Shown here piece by piece: positions 40,801 through 48,398 of a stretch of 64,000 bases of DNA. This DNA comes from Tumebacillus avium (GTDB taxonomy: Bacteria; Bacillota; Bacilli; Tumebacillales; Tumebacillaceae): contig NZ_CP021434.1 of NCBI RefSeq assembly GCF_002162355.1, forward strand, positions 5,076,001 to 5,140,000, in the 5' to 3' direction. The translations under genes and the position numbers were made by a program. Below the pieces are notes generated by a model. The model was not told the origin of the DNA and made no database searches. It saw only the letters and a program-made list of their open reading frames with translations. Every line of letters starts with the position of its first letter. Position 1 is the stretch's first letter.

Positions 40801-42600
40801 TTCCAGCATGAAGGAGAGGCGATCCTGCGGATAGGTCGGGTCGAGCGGAACGTACGCGCCGCCCGCTTTCAAAATCCCAAGCACGCCGACGACCATCTCG
40901 GCGGAGCGCTCGACACACAGCCCGACCAGCGTTTCCGGGCCGACGCCGAGCTTTTGCAGGCGATGTGCCAACTGGTTGGCACGCGCGTTAAGCTCAGCAT
41001 AGGTCAAGCTCGTATTTTCAAAAGCGACGGCGATGCGCTGCGGGTTCTTGGCAGCCTGCTCTTCGAAGATCTGGTGCAGGGCGGGCTGGGCAGCCGTCTC
41101 TTTTTTGACATTCCATTCGCTGAACAGCTTCGTGCGTTCAGCGTCGGTCAGCATCGCCAGCTCGGCGATGGAAGTGTCCGGGTTGGCGACGATGGCGTAG
41201 AGCAGGTTCATGTAGTGCTCCGCCATGCGCACGATCGTCTCGTGCTCGAACAGGTCAGCGCGGTATTCGAACAGGCTCAAACCGTCATCATTTTCCACGA
41301 TCGCAAGCGACAGGTCGTATTTGGCGGTCTGGTTGTCGATCCACTCGCCGTCAACTTCGATGCCCGGCAAAGTGAATTTTTCTTCCGGCACGTCGACATA
41401 CACAAACACCGCCTGGTAGATCGGGTTGCGGGACGCATCGCGCTCCGGCTTGATGTCATCGAGGATCAGGCCGAACGGAGTGGTTTTGTAGTCGTAGGCG
41501 CCGAAAGACGTATTTTTCACGCGGCGCAGCACTTCGCGGAACGACAGGTCGCCGGCGAGATCGGTGCGCAGCGGGATCGTGGTCAGGAAGTAGCCGAAGA
41601 TGTTTTCGGTCTCTACTTTGTCGCGGTTGGCCAGCGGTGTGCCGATGATGATGTCCGGCTGCCCGGTGTAGCGGTAGAGCAGAACTTTGTACGCCGCCAT
41701 CGTGATCATGTTGGCGGTCGCGTTCTCCTGGCGGGCCAGAGCTTTCAGGCCGGCAAACAGCTCCGGCGGGATCTCAAAGTTGTGACGCGCCCCTTTGTAG
41801 TCCTGATCGGCCGAGCGCGGATAGTCGGTCGGCAGGTCGAGCACGAGCGAGGAGCCTTCGAGATGTTTGCGCCAGTAGGTCAGCTGTTTTTCCAGCTCTG
41901 CGCCTTGAATCGTTTTGCGCTGATGTTCGGCAAAATCGGCATAGTGCAGCTGCAAGGACGGATGCTCCGGCTCTTCCCCGTTCAGGTAAGCGGTGTAGTT
42001 CACTTTCAGTTCATGGAAGAACATCGAGAACGTCACGCGGTCCATGACCAGATGGTGAATCGAGAAGACAAACACGGTGTCTTCGTCGGTCATGCGGATC
42101 AGCATCACGCGCAGCAGCGGGCCGTTTTCCAGATCGAAGAGACGGTTCGACTCGCGAAACTTTTCCGCTTCCAAAGCCTCTTCGCGCTCCGCCGCCGGCA
42201 GGTGGCGCAGGTCGATCACATGCGGCTTGATCTCCACTTGCGGCTGCACAATCTGCACGACGCTGCCGTCTTCCTGCATGCGGAAGATCGTGCGCCATGC
42301 CTCGTGACGGGCGACGATTGCGTTGACCGCTCTGCTCAGGGCTTCGATGTGCAAAATGCCTTTGAAACGCAGTGCCGTGTACACATTGTAGGTCGATTTG
42401 TCCGGCTCCATCTGCTGGAAGAACCACAGGCGCTCCTGGTCATACGACAGAGGGCTTGGGTTGCTGTGGCCGCGCGGCGGGATCGTCTCATCTTCCGTTT
42501 GCTCCTGCGGGATCTCGATGCCCATCTTTTTCAACTGGGCTTCGAAGACTTTGCGCTGTTCGGGAGACAGTGATTTGATGCGTTCTTGCAAGTCTTTCAT
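37867..42600 (-). CDS. NRPS C-A(Thr)-PCP-E following the PKS/LLM pair
   Basis: 1577 residues. The N-terminal head (LQERIKSLSPEQRKVFEAQ) is shared with the LLM next door. The C domain has HHLVMDR near 185, the same Arg variant as in operon 1, followed by VTFSMFF. A domain (SGSTGTPKG near 658) pocket reads D-F-W-N-I-G-M-V-H, exactly the published Thr code. PCP with LGGDSILS near 1052, the form usual before epimerases. The E domain (LTPMQHWLLAQDL, HHIVIDG near 1242) makes the D-isomer, so D-allo-Thr is expected. The start follows the LLM stop directly (TAG-ATG), and the stop is 1 nt from the next start. Confidence 0.95.
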   Translation of the reverse strand: MKDLQERIKSLSPEQRKVFEAQLKKMGIEIPQEQTEDETIPPRGHSNPSPLSYDQERLWFFQQMEPDKSTYNVYTALRFKGILHIEALSRAVNAIVARHEAWRTIFRMQEDGSVVQIVQPQVEIKPHVIDLRHLPAAEREEALEAEKFRESNRLFDLENGPLLRVMLIRMTDEDTVFVFSIHHLVMDRVTFSMFFHELKVNYTAYLNGEEPEHPSLQLHYADFAEHQRKTIQGAELEKQLTYWRKHLEGSSLVLDLPTDYPRSADQDYKGARHNFEIPPELFAGLKALARQENATANMITMAAYKVLLYRYTGQPDIIIGTPLANRDKVETENIFGYFLTTIPLRTDLAGDLSFREVLRRVKNTSFGAYDYKTTPFGLILDDIKPERDASRNPIYQAVFVYVDVPEEKFTLPGIEVDGEWIDNQTAKYDLSLAIVENDDGLSLFEYRADLFEHETIVRMAEHYMNLLYAIVANPDTSIAELAMLTDAERTKLFSEWNVKKETAAQPALHQIFEEQAAKNPQRIAVAFENTSLTYAELNARANQLAHRLQKLGVGPETLVGLCVERSAEMVVGVLGILKAGGAYVPLDPTYPQDRLSFMLEDSQAAVLVTQSHLLANLPSHTAQVLTLDDEAAEIAGESTANPDSGATGDTLAYIIYTSGSTGTPKGVLIPHGNVVRLLTETEQWFHFNETDVWTLFHSYAFDFSVWELWGPLLSGAKLVVVPFATSREPDAFYELLVREGVTVLNQTPSAFRQLMHAEERVGQSPDLALRYVIFGGEALEIQSLAAWFDRHGDHKPQLVNMYGITETTVHVTYRPLSRDDLASPASVIGRPIPDLQVYLVDAFGQPVPIGVPGEICVGGAGLARGYLNRAELTAERFADFEINGVTQRLYRSGDLGRYLANGDLEYLGRIDQQVKIRGFRIELGEIEAAVAAHPGVRSAVVIDREDEPGHKRLIGYVIPNADGAVTSQDLRHYLKERLPEYMVPALFVTVDSIPLTANGKVDRKKLPAPQVQALSESAVMPTNEAEALLAKIFAEVLRLEHVGIHDNFFDLGGDSILSIQIITRAAQAGLRLTPKDMFKYQTIAELATVAGKAAVVQSEQGVVTGPALLTPMQHWLLAQDLPEKHYWNMPFLLEVRQRVDLEILKQAFGELMKHHDALRMRFVQDAEGNWSQINTGHSDDVPFTAIDLSDVPAEQQEAALEEAAIEAQGSLHLTEGPLVRFVYFDLGAEKTGRLLFALHHIVIDGISWRILIEDLRTAFGQLEQGQKAALPPKTTSFRYWANRLNEYAQTEPVLKEADYWLDARWQDVKGLPSDLQGQNIEASVGNVYVTLSKAETKQLLQDVPKAYHTQINDVLITALAKVCANWSQERKILINIEAHGREDLMDDIDHSRTVGFFTSIYPVLVDLGFDKHPGEQIKKVKELLRAVPNKGIGYGLLRRLCQVGDVAERLKAFPQADISFNYLGQFDQQVSGDALFGFARESVGSPRAQSGSRPHYLQLSATVINGELEVCWEFSENIHHRATIERVAGDFLAELRVLIEHCLDPNAGGFTPSDFPEANINQEDLDKFLSSFGKVGE
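37872..37879 (-). promoter_or_regulatory. Ribosome binding site that sets the NRPS-TE start
   Basis: GGTGGGAG in the minus-strand sense, 6 nt before ATG 37865, inside the last codons of the preceding gene. It favours the ATG over the upstream in-frame TTG. Confidence 0.65.
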
Positions 42601-43872
42601 CTATTGCACCCCCTGCACGGAAAGTTTCACACGGTATCGCTCTTGAAGTTCGTTCAGGTGTGTCAGCCCTTCGAGCACCGTCTCCGGCTCCAGGCCAAAG
42701 TCGACGAGGCAAGCCACTTCGGTGACGCCGATGTCGATCAGGTTGTTGATCAGGGTCTCGCACTTGTCGACCGTGCCAAGCAAGGTGCTCTCTTCGAAGT
42801 AGCGCTCATACGCAAAGGAGACCAGTGCGTCTTTGTCCGCTTCGGTGGCGAGGTCGAAGTCGCTTTTGAAATTGTCCTGTTGGCGCAGGAAGGTGCGCAG
42901 GTAGTTGGTCAGCGGTGTGCGCGCCTGCTCTTTGACCGTGTTGTTGTCGGTGCCGAGGAAGGTGTGCAGCATGACGGCGACCTTGCCTGTTTCCGGGTCG
43001 TGCCCGGCTTTGGCGCGGGCGTCGCGGTAGAGCTTGATCTTTTGCTCCAGCTCATGCAGCGGCTGGTTGACGAGACCGGTCAGAATGTGGCCGCCCATCT
43101 CGCCCGCTTTGACCAGCGTCTCCGGCGCGCCTTGGGAGGCGAACCAGAACTCGAGGTTTTTCTGGATCGGGCGCGGCAGGATGCGGGTCGAGACTTCCTC
43201 CCCGTCGATGCCGGTCATGGTGACCGTCTCGCCTTGCCAGAGCCGTTGGATGATGTCGAGCGCGTCGATCATCTCGTTGCGGCGGTTCTTGTAGTAGTCC
43301 ATGTTTGGCTTCGGCGACAAGATGAAGTCGTTCGGATGCCAGCCGGACGCGGCACAGATCGCGATGCGGCCGCCGGAGAGGTTGTCAACGACCGACCACT
43401 CTTCGGCGACGCGGATCGGGTGGTGCAGCGGGATCGCGACCGAACCGGCGCGCAGCTCGATGTTCTTGGTGACCATGGCCAGAGCGGCGGAGAGCACGGC
43501 CGGGTTGGGATACAGCCCGCCAAAGTCTTGAAAATGGCGCTCAGGCGTCCAGATCGCCGCATAGCCATGTTCATCCCCGTGCTTGGCGCAATCGACCAGC
43601 AGCCGGTATTTGTCGCGGGACGCGGTGCTGCCGTCGCCGGAGAAGAAGTAGAGGGAGAAGTCCATCCCTTTGTTCGGGTCGCGCTCTTTCTTTTGCAAGC
43701 CCGCACCTTTAAAAGCAGGCTGGGAGCTGTCTGCGCCGGGCAGGGTGACAGCGATTGTGCCGCTGTCCTCTTTTTTGACCAGGGTGTCGAGGCCTTGTTT
43801 TTTCAGCTGTTTTTCCAGCAGGGCGCGCTGTTCAGGCGACAGGGCGGCGAGTCGTTTGTTCAAATCGTTCAT
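42601..43872 (-). CDS. LLM-class flavin monooxygenase, trans-acting (operon 2 copy)
   Basis: 423 residues, paralogue of the 14846-16093 enzyme: FSGDGSTASRDKYR, WTPERHFQDFGGLYPNPA, PLHHPIRVAEEWSVVDNLSGGR and SGWHPNDF are all present. Expected to use FMNH2 and oxygen on a carrier-bound intermediate. The head LNKRLAALSPEQRALLEKQ matches the heads of the other LLM and of the two NRPSs that follow the LLMs. A linker (about 30-70) rich in charged and small residues joins head and oxygenase. It sits between PKS and C-A-PCP-E genes, as in operon 1. No separate flavin reductase is encoded nearby, so a general host reductase would be needed. Confidence 0.9.
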   Translation of the reverse strand: MNDLNKRLAALSPEQRALLEKQLKKQGLDTLVKKEDSGTIAVTLPGADSSQPAFKGAGLQKKERDPNKGMDFSLYFFSGDGSTASRDKYRLLVDCAKHGDEHGYAAIWTPERHFQDFGGLYPNPAVLSAALAMVTKNIELRAGSVAIPLHHPIRVAEEWSVVDNLSGGRIAICAASGWHPNDFILSPKPNMDYYKNRRNEMIDALDIIQRLWQGETVTMTGIDGEEVSTRILPRPIQKNLEFWFASQGAPETLVKAGEMGGHILTGLVNQPLHELEQKIKLYRDARAKAGHDPETGKVAVMLHTFLGTDNNTVKEQARTPLTNYLRTFLRQQDNFKSDFDLATEADKDALVSFAYERYFEESTLLGTVDKCETLINNLIDIGVTEVACLVDFGLEPETVLEGLTHLNELQERYRVKLSVQGVQ

Positions 43873-43886
43873 TGGGACTTCACTCC

Positions 43887-46800
43887 TTACTTCGTCTCTT
43901 CTTCAAGCATTTTGGCGAGCAGATCATCGTCCGACATGCCTTCGATCTGTTTGAGCAGTTCATCGAGGGCATCGAGCTTTTCCTGGCCGAGCTGGTTGTT
44001 TTCGACCATTTGGGCGAGCGCCTCGATGGTCGGGGATTCGAAAATCGTGTTGATCGGGAAATCCATGCCAAACTGTTTGCGCATCCGCGTGACCAGTTGG
44101 ATCGCCACCAGCGAGTTGCCGCCGAGGTCGAAGAAGTCGGCCTGCACAGACGGCTGCTGGACACCAAACAGTTCCGCCCAGAAGCCGGCGATCGTCGCTT
44201 CAAGATCGGTGCGCGGGGCGACATAGTTGGAATTGGACTGCGCGCCTGCGAGGGCGGCTTGGCGAGATTCTTCCAGCGCTTCGAGGAAGCCGGCAGCGGT
44301 AAAGCTTTGCGATGCTTGCAGCACGTCATGGAAGTCCTGCGTGGAGACCACCGTCTGCGGCAGGCCGAAGCTGAGCATGCGGTTCAGAGCTTCGATGCCT
44401 TCTCCATCGGTGATGCCAAACGTCTCGCGTGCTTCGCGCAGCTGCTGGTGCAGTTCGGCGACTCCTGCGAGCTGCTGTTCCTGCCAGTCATCCCACTTCC
44501 AGATGCCCCAGCTCACCGAGTGCGTATTGGCACGGCTGGCGGCAAAAGCGTCCAAAAACGCGCCGGCCGCGCAGTTGTCAGACTGCCCAAATCCGCCCGT
44601 GGCGGCGACTGTGGAGTTGTAGAGCAGGAAGAAGTCCAGCTTCGCGTCGGCGAGGGCCTGCTCCAGCACCAGAGCGCCTTTTACTTTCGGATCGAGGACG
44701 GCAGAAGTCATCTCTTGCGTTTTCAGCTGCAGCATCCCCGTCCCGCGCGGGTCTTCCGCGTGTACGACCCCGGTGATTTCGCCAAAGCGTGCTGTGGCTT
44801 GCTGCACGATCGCCTGCATCTGCCCAAGGTCGGTGATGTCGGCGGTGAAGTACAAATGACCATCGTCCTCGCCGCCAGTCAACGACGCGGCTTCGGCATC
44901 GTGCGTGACGAGCACAAGTTTGGCATTCGTTGTTGATGCGAGGAAGCTCGCAACAGATTGTGCATTCGGTGCAGACGCGCCAGTGATCAGCACCACCGGG
45001 TTGTCACGGAGGGTTGCGCTGCGCTTCGGCAAACGCGCCGCTTCAAACGTTTGCGTGAAGCGCAGGTTGCGGCGGTACGCGATCACGCTGTCGCTTGCAT
45101 CAGCAGAGAACTCCGCGATCAACTGGTCAACATCTGTTCCGCCGTCGATGTCGATGGCGCATGTCGTGACGCCGGTGAGCTCTTGCGGGATGACTTTGCA
45201 CAGGCCAAGCGCCGTGGCGCGGGCCGGGGCGGTGACGGTGTCGGCGAGGACGTCTTGGAGGTTGTTGGTGATCACGCCAAGCTGCACGCCATGCGCCAAG
45301 GTCTGCTCGCCAAGCGCTTGCGAAAGGGCCAGCAGCGAGTAGAAGCCTTTCCCCTGCAACTGCTCATACTCGCCCGCTTCGGCAATCACGCCAAAGAGAT
45401 GCGCGATCTTGTGCGGCAGGAGTTCTGCTGCTGCCAGTTCATCCAAGAGCTTGCTGTAATCTTCGCGGTCCGCCGGACGCACGGTGTAAGCGCCCGCTTC
45501 CGTTTTGGCAAAATCGGCACCCGCTGCGACCGTCACCACGCGATGCCCGGCGGAAGTCAGGCGTTCGGCCAGCTTTGCGCCCACTCCGGTCTCGTCGAGG
45601 AACAGGAGCCAATTTTGCGCATCGGTTGCCGGGTCGGCGATCAGGAGCGATTTTTTCCACGTCGGAACGTAGAACCAGTCTGCAACGTCCGCTTTCTTGC
45701 GCTGCAGTTTCGCGACAGTTGAATGCTTGCGCTCCAGCCAGTAGCGCTTGCGTTCGAACGGATAGGTCGGCAACGCCAAACGATGGCGCATTTCCCCTGC
45801 GTACAACAGCGTCCAGTCGATCTTCAGCCCGGACAGCCACAGCTTGCCGAGCGCGGTGAGCAGAAACGCCGCATCTGACACTTGCTCGTCGCGGTGGCGC
45901 AGCGAAGAGAGAAGCACTTCCTGCGCCCCTTCTTGTGCCACTTGCTGACGGGTCAGGCCGATCAGCGAACGGCCCGGGCCAACTTCGAGGAACAGGCGTC
46001 CCGGCTCTTGCAGCAGTTCGCGCACATTGGCGGCAAAGCGCACCGTGCCGCGCAGATGTTTTGCCCAATACGCCGGGTCGGTCGCTTCTGCTGCCGTAAT
46101 CCACGTGCCCGAGACGTTGGAGAGATAGGGCATTTGCGGCGCATGCAGCTCCACGCTGCGCACCGCTTCCGTAAACTGCTCCAAGATCGGGTCCATCATC
46201 GCCGAGTGGAACGCGTGCGACGTCACGAGGCGACGGCACTCCACTTCCTGCGCCTGCAGCTTTTGCTCCAAGACTTCCATCGCCGCAAACGTCCCGGCGA
46301 CCACGCAGGCTTGCGGTCCGTTGACCGCTGCCAGGGACAAGCCTTCGCCAAGCAAAGGCAGCACATCCGCTTCTGCCAGCGGAACGGCCAGCATCGTGCC
46401 GGCCGGCAAGGACTGCATCAGCTTGCCGCGCACCGCGACCAGCTTCAGCGCGTCTTCCAGCGACATCACTCCGGCCAAGACGGCTGCCACATACTCCCCG
46501 ATCGAATGCCCCAGCATCGCGTCCGGTTGCACGCCGAGCTCCATCCACAATTTCGCCAGCGCATACTCGATCACGAACAACGCCGGCTGCGTGATGTAGG
46601 TCTGACGCAGCAGCTCACTCGCTTCCTCCGCTTTGTCTGCTGCCGGATACAGCACTTCGCGCAGATCGACGCCAATTGCAGAGCGCAATGCGTCTGCGCA
46701 GAAATCGATCTGCTCGCGGAACACAGGCTCTTCGCGATACAGCTCCAGCCCCATGTTCACATACTGCGCGCCTTGCCCTGGGAACAAGAACACGACCGAG

Positions 46801-48395
46801 CGGTCGCGCGTCTGGGATTCGCCCGTCACCACGCGCTTGCCGTCCATTGCCTCCAAGGCGGCAACGGCATCCTCATGGCTCTCCACCGCCACCACGCGGC
46901 GGTGATCGAACGCCCGGCGGCCCGTCTGCAGCGTAAACGCAACGTCGGCCAGATCCCCTTGCGGATTGGCCTGCAAATGCGCGGCCAGATTCTCCGTGGC
47001 CGCGTTCAAGGCCGTACCCGTTTTGGCCGACAAAACGAGCAGTTTCCACTTGCGCGACGATTCGGATGACGAATCAAGCACCGGTGCTTCTTCCAGCACG
47101 ACATGCGCGTTTGTTCCGCCCATGCCAAACGACGAGACCCCGGCGCGGCGCGGCGATTCGCCAGCCGCCCACTCTTTCAGCTCGGTGTTCACATAGAACG
47201 GAGAGGAGTCCAAGCCCAGCTTCGGATTGGCTTTTTCAAAATGCAGGCTTGGCACCAGTTGCCCGTGCTTGAGCATCAACGCCGCCTTGATCAGCCCGGT
47301 CACGCCGGCCGCCGCGTCGAGATGCCCCATGTTCGTTTTCAACGAGCCAAGCGCACAATAGCCCACGCGGTCGGTGCTGTCGCGATAGGCATTGGTCAGC
47401 GCCGAGATCTCGATCGGATCGCCGAGCGGCGTGCCTGTGCCGTGCGTCTCGATGTAGGAGATCGTGTCCGCGTCCACCCCGGCCACCGCCAGCGCGTCGA
47501 GGATGACTTGCGCCTGCCCGTCAACGCTTGGTGCGGTAAAGCCGATTTTGCCCGCGCCGTCATTGTTGACCGCCGAGCCGCGAATCACCGCATAGATCTG
47601 ATCGCCGTCCTCCAGCGCATCTTCCAGACGCTTCAGCACCACCACGCCAACTCCGTCGCCGCCGATCGTGCCTTGCGCCCGCTCATCAAACGCCCGGCAA
47701 TGCCCGTCGGGCGACAAAATGCTGCCTTCCTGATACAGATATCCTTCCGCTTCGAGCAGCTTGATCGCCACGCCCCCGGCCAGCGCCATGTCGCACTCAT
47801 GCATCAGCAGCTGCTGGCAGGCCTGATGCACCGCCACCAGCGACGTCGAGCAGGCGGTCTGCACGGTCAGTGCCGGGCCGGTCAGGTTGAGCTTGTAAGC
47901 GACGCGCGTCGCCAGGAAATCATACGAGGTCGCAAGCGTCGCCTGCAGCGCGCCGATCTGGCCAAACAGCCCCTGGTTGCTGTACAGATGATAAGAAAAG
48001 CTGTTCTGCCCTACGCCGCCGTAGACGCCGATGCGCCCCGGATACTGCTCGGCATCATAGCCGGCCGTCTCCAGCGCTTCCCACGCCGTCTCCAAAAACA
48101 GGCGGTGCGACGGGTCGGTCACTTCCGCTTCTTTGGCGGTGTAGTCAAAAAAGTTCGCGTCAAACATATCGCGGTCTTGCAGCAATCCCCCGCGCTTCAC
48201 ATACTGCGGGTCTTGCAGGAGGTCAGAATCGACGCCTGCCGCCTTCAGCTCTTCCTCGGTAAACTCGGTGATCGTCTCATCACCGTTTTGCAGATGCGCC
48301 CAGAACTCCGCGATGTTTTTGCTGCCCGGAAAGCGGCCTGACATTCCGACGATGGCGATCCCTTCGAGGAGCTGGTTTTCCTTCTCGTGGCTCAT
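43887..48395 (-). CDS. Type I PKS, KS-AT-KR-ACP, KR degenerate
   Basis: 1502 residues. KS with TACSTS near 180, ETHGTGTPLGDP and NMGHLDAAAG. AT with GHSIGEY near 632 and HAFHS near 724, so malonyl-CoA. The KR is more damaged than its paralogue: the nucleotide-binding motif is TGASAPNAQS instead of TGxxGxxG, and the catalytic Tyr is Asn1274 (GQSDNCAAG), although Ser1261 remains. ACP with LGGNSLVA near 1427. The acidic tail (LDELLKQIEGMSDDDLLAKM) resembles the tail of the operon 1 PKS. The GGGGGAAG site lies at the end of the preceding gene. It should extend the chain by two carbons and leave it beta-keto. Confidence 0.94.
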   Translation of the reverse strand: MSHEKENQLLEGIAIVGMSGRFPGSKNIAEFWAHLQNGDETITEFTEEELKAAGVDSDLLQDPQYVKRGGLLQDRDMFDANFFDYTAKEAEVTDPSHRLFLETAWEALETAGYDAEQYPGRIGVYGGVGQNSFSYHLYSNQGLFGQIGALQATLATSYDFLATRVAYKLNLTGPALTVQTACSTSLVAVHQACQQLLMHECDMALAGGVAIKLLEAEGYLYQEGSILSPDGHCRAFDERAQGTIGGDGVGVVVLKRLEDALEDGDQIYAVIRGSAVNNDGAGKIGFTAPSVDGQAQVILDALAVAGVDADTISYIETHGTGTPLGDPIEISALTNAYRDSTDRVGYCALGSLKTNMGHLDAAAGVTGLIKAALMLKHGQLVPSLHFEKANPKLGLDSSPFYVNTELKEWAAGESPRRAGVSSFGMGGTNAHVVLEEAPVLDSSSESSRKWKLLVLSAKTGTALNAATENLAAHLQANPQGDLADVAFTLQTGRRAFDHRRVVAVESHEDAVAALEAMDGKRVVTGESQTRDRSVVFLFPGQGAQYVNMGLELYREEPVFREQIDFCADALRSAIGVDLREVLYPAADKAEEASELLRQTYITQPALFVIEYALAKLWMELGVQPDAMLGHSIGEYVAAVLAGVMSLEDALKLVAVRGKLMQSLPAGTMLAVPLAEADVLPLLGEGLSLAAVNGPQACVVAGTFAAMEVLEQKLQAQEVECRRLVTSHAFHSAMMDPILEQFTEAVRSVELHAPQMPYLSNVSGTWITAAEATDPAYWAKHLRGTVRFAANVRELLQEPGRLFLEVGPGRSLIGLTRQQVAQEGAQEVLLSSLRHRDEQVSDAAFLLTALGKLWLSGLKIDWTLLYAGEMRHRLALPTYPFERKRYWLERKHSTVAKLQRKKADVADWFYVPTWKKSLLIADPATDAQNWLLFLDETGVGAKLAERLTSAGHRVVTVAAGADFAKTEAGAYTVRPADREDYSKLLDELAAAELLPHKIAHLFGVIAEAGEYEQLQGKGFYSLLALSQALGEQTLAHGVQLGVITNNLQDVLADTVTAPARATALGLCKVIPQELTGVTTCAIDIDGGTDVDQLIAEFSADASDSVIAYRRNLRFTQTFEAARLPKRSATLRDNPVVLITGASAPNAQSVASFLASTTNAKLVLVTHDAEAASLTGGEDDGHLYFTADITDLGQMQAIVQQATARFGEITGVVHAEDPRGTGMLQLKTQEMTSAVLDPKVKGALVLEQALADAKLDFFLLYNSTVAATGGFGQSDNCAAGAFLDAFAASRANTHSVSWGIWKWDDWQEQQLAGVAELHQQLREARETFGITDGEGIEALNRMLSFGLPQTVVSTQDFHDVLQASQSFTAAGFLEALEESRQAALAGAQSNSNYVAPRTDLEATIAGFWAELFGVQQPSVQADFFDLGGNSLVAIQLVTRMRKQFGMDFPINTIFESPTIEALAQMVENNQLGQEKLDALDELLKQIEGMSDDDLLAKMLEEETK

Positions 48396-48398
48396 GTC

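Noticed and set aside
37729..42573. Very long open frame on the plus strand opposite the Thr NRPS (1614 codons)
   Set aside because: A mirror of the NRPS reading frame; its residues show no domain and are rich in Arg, Gln, His and Val. Same for 16201-18927 and other antisense frames over the synthases.
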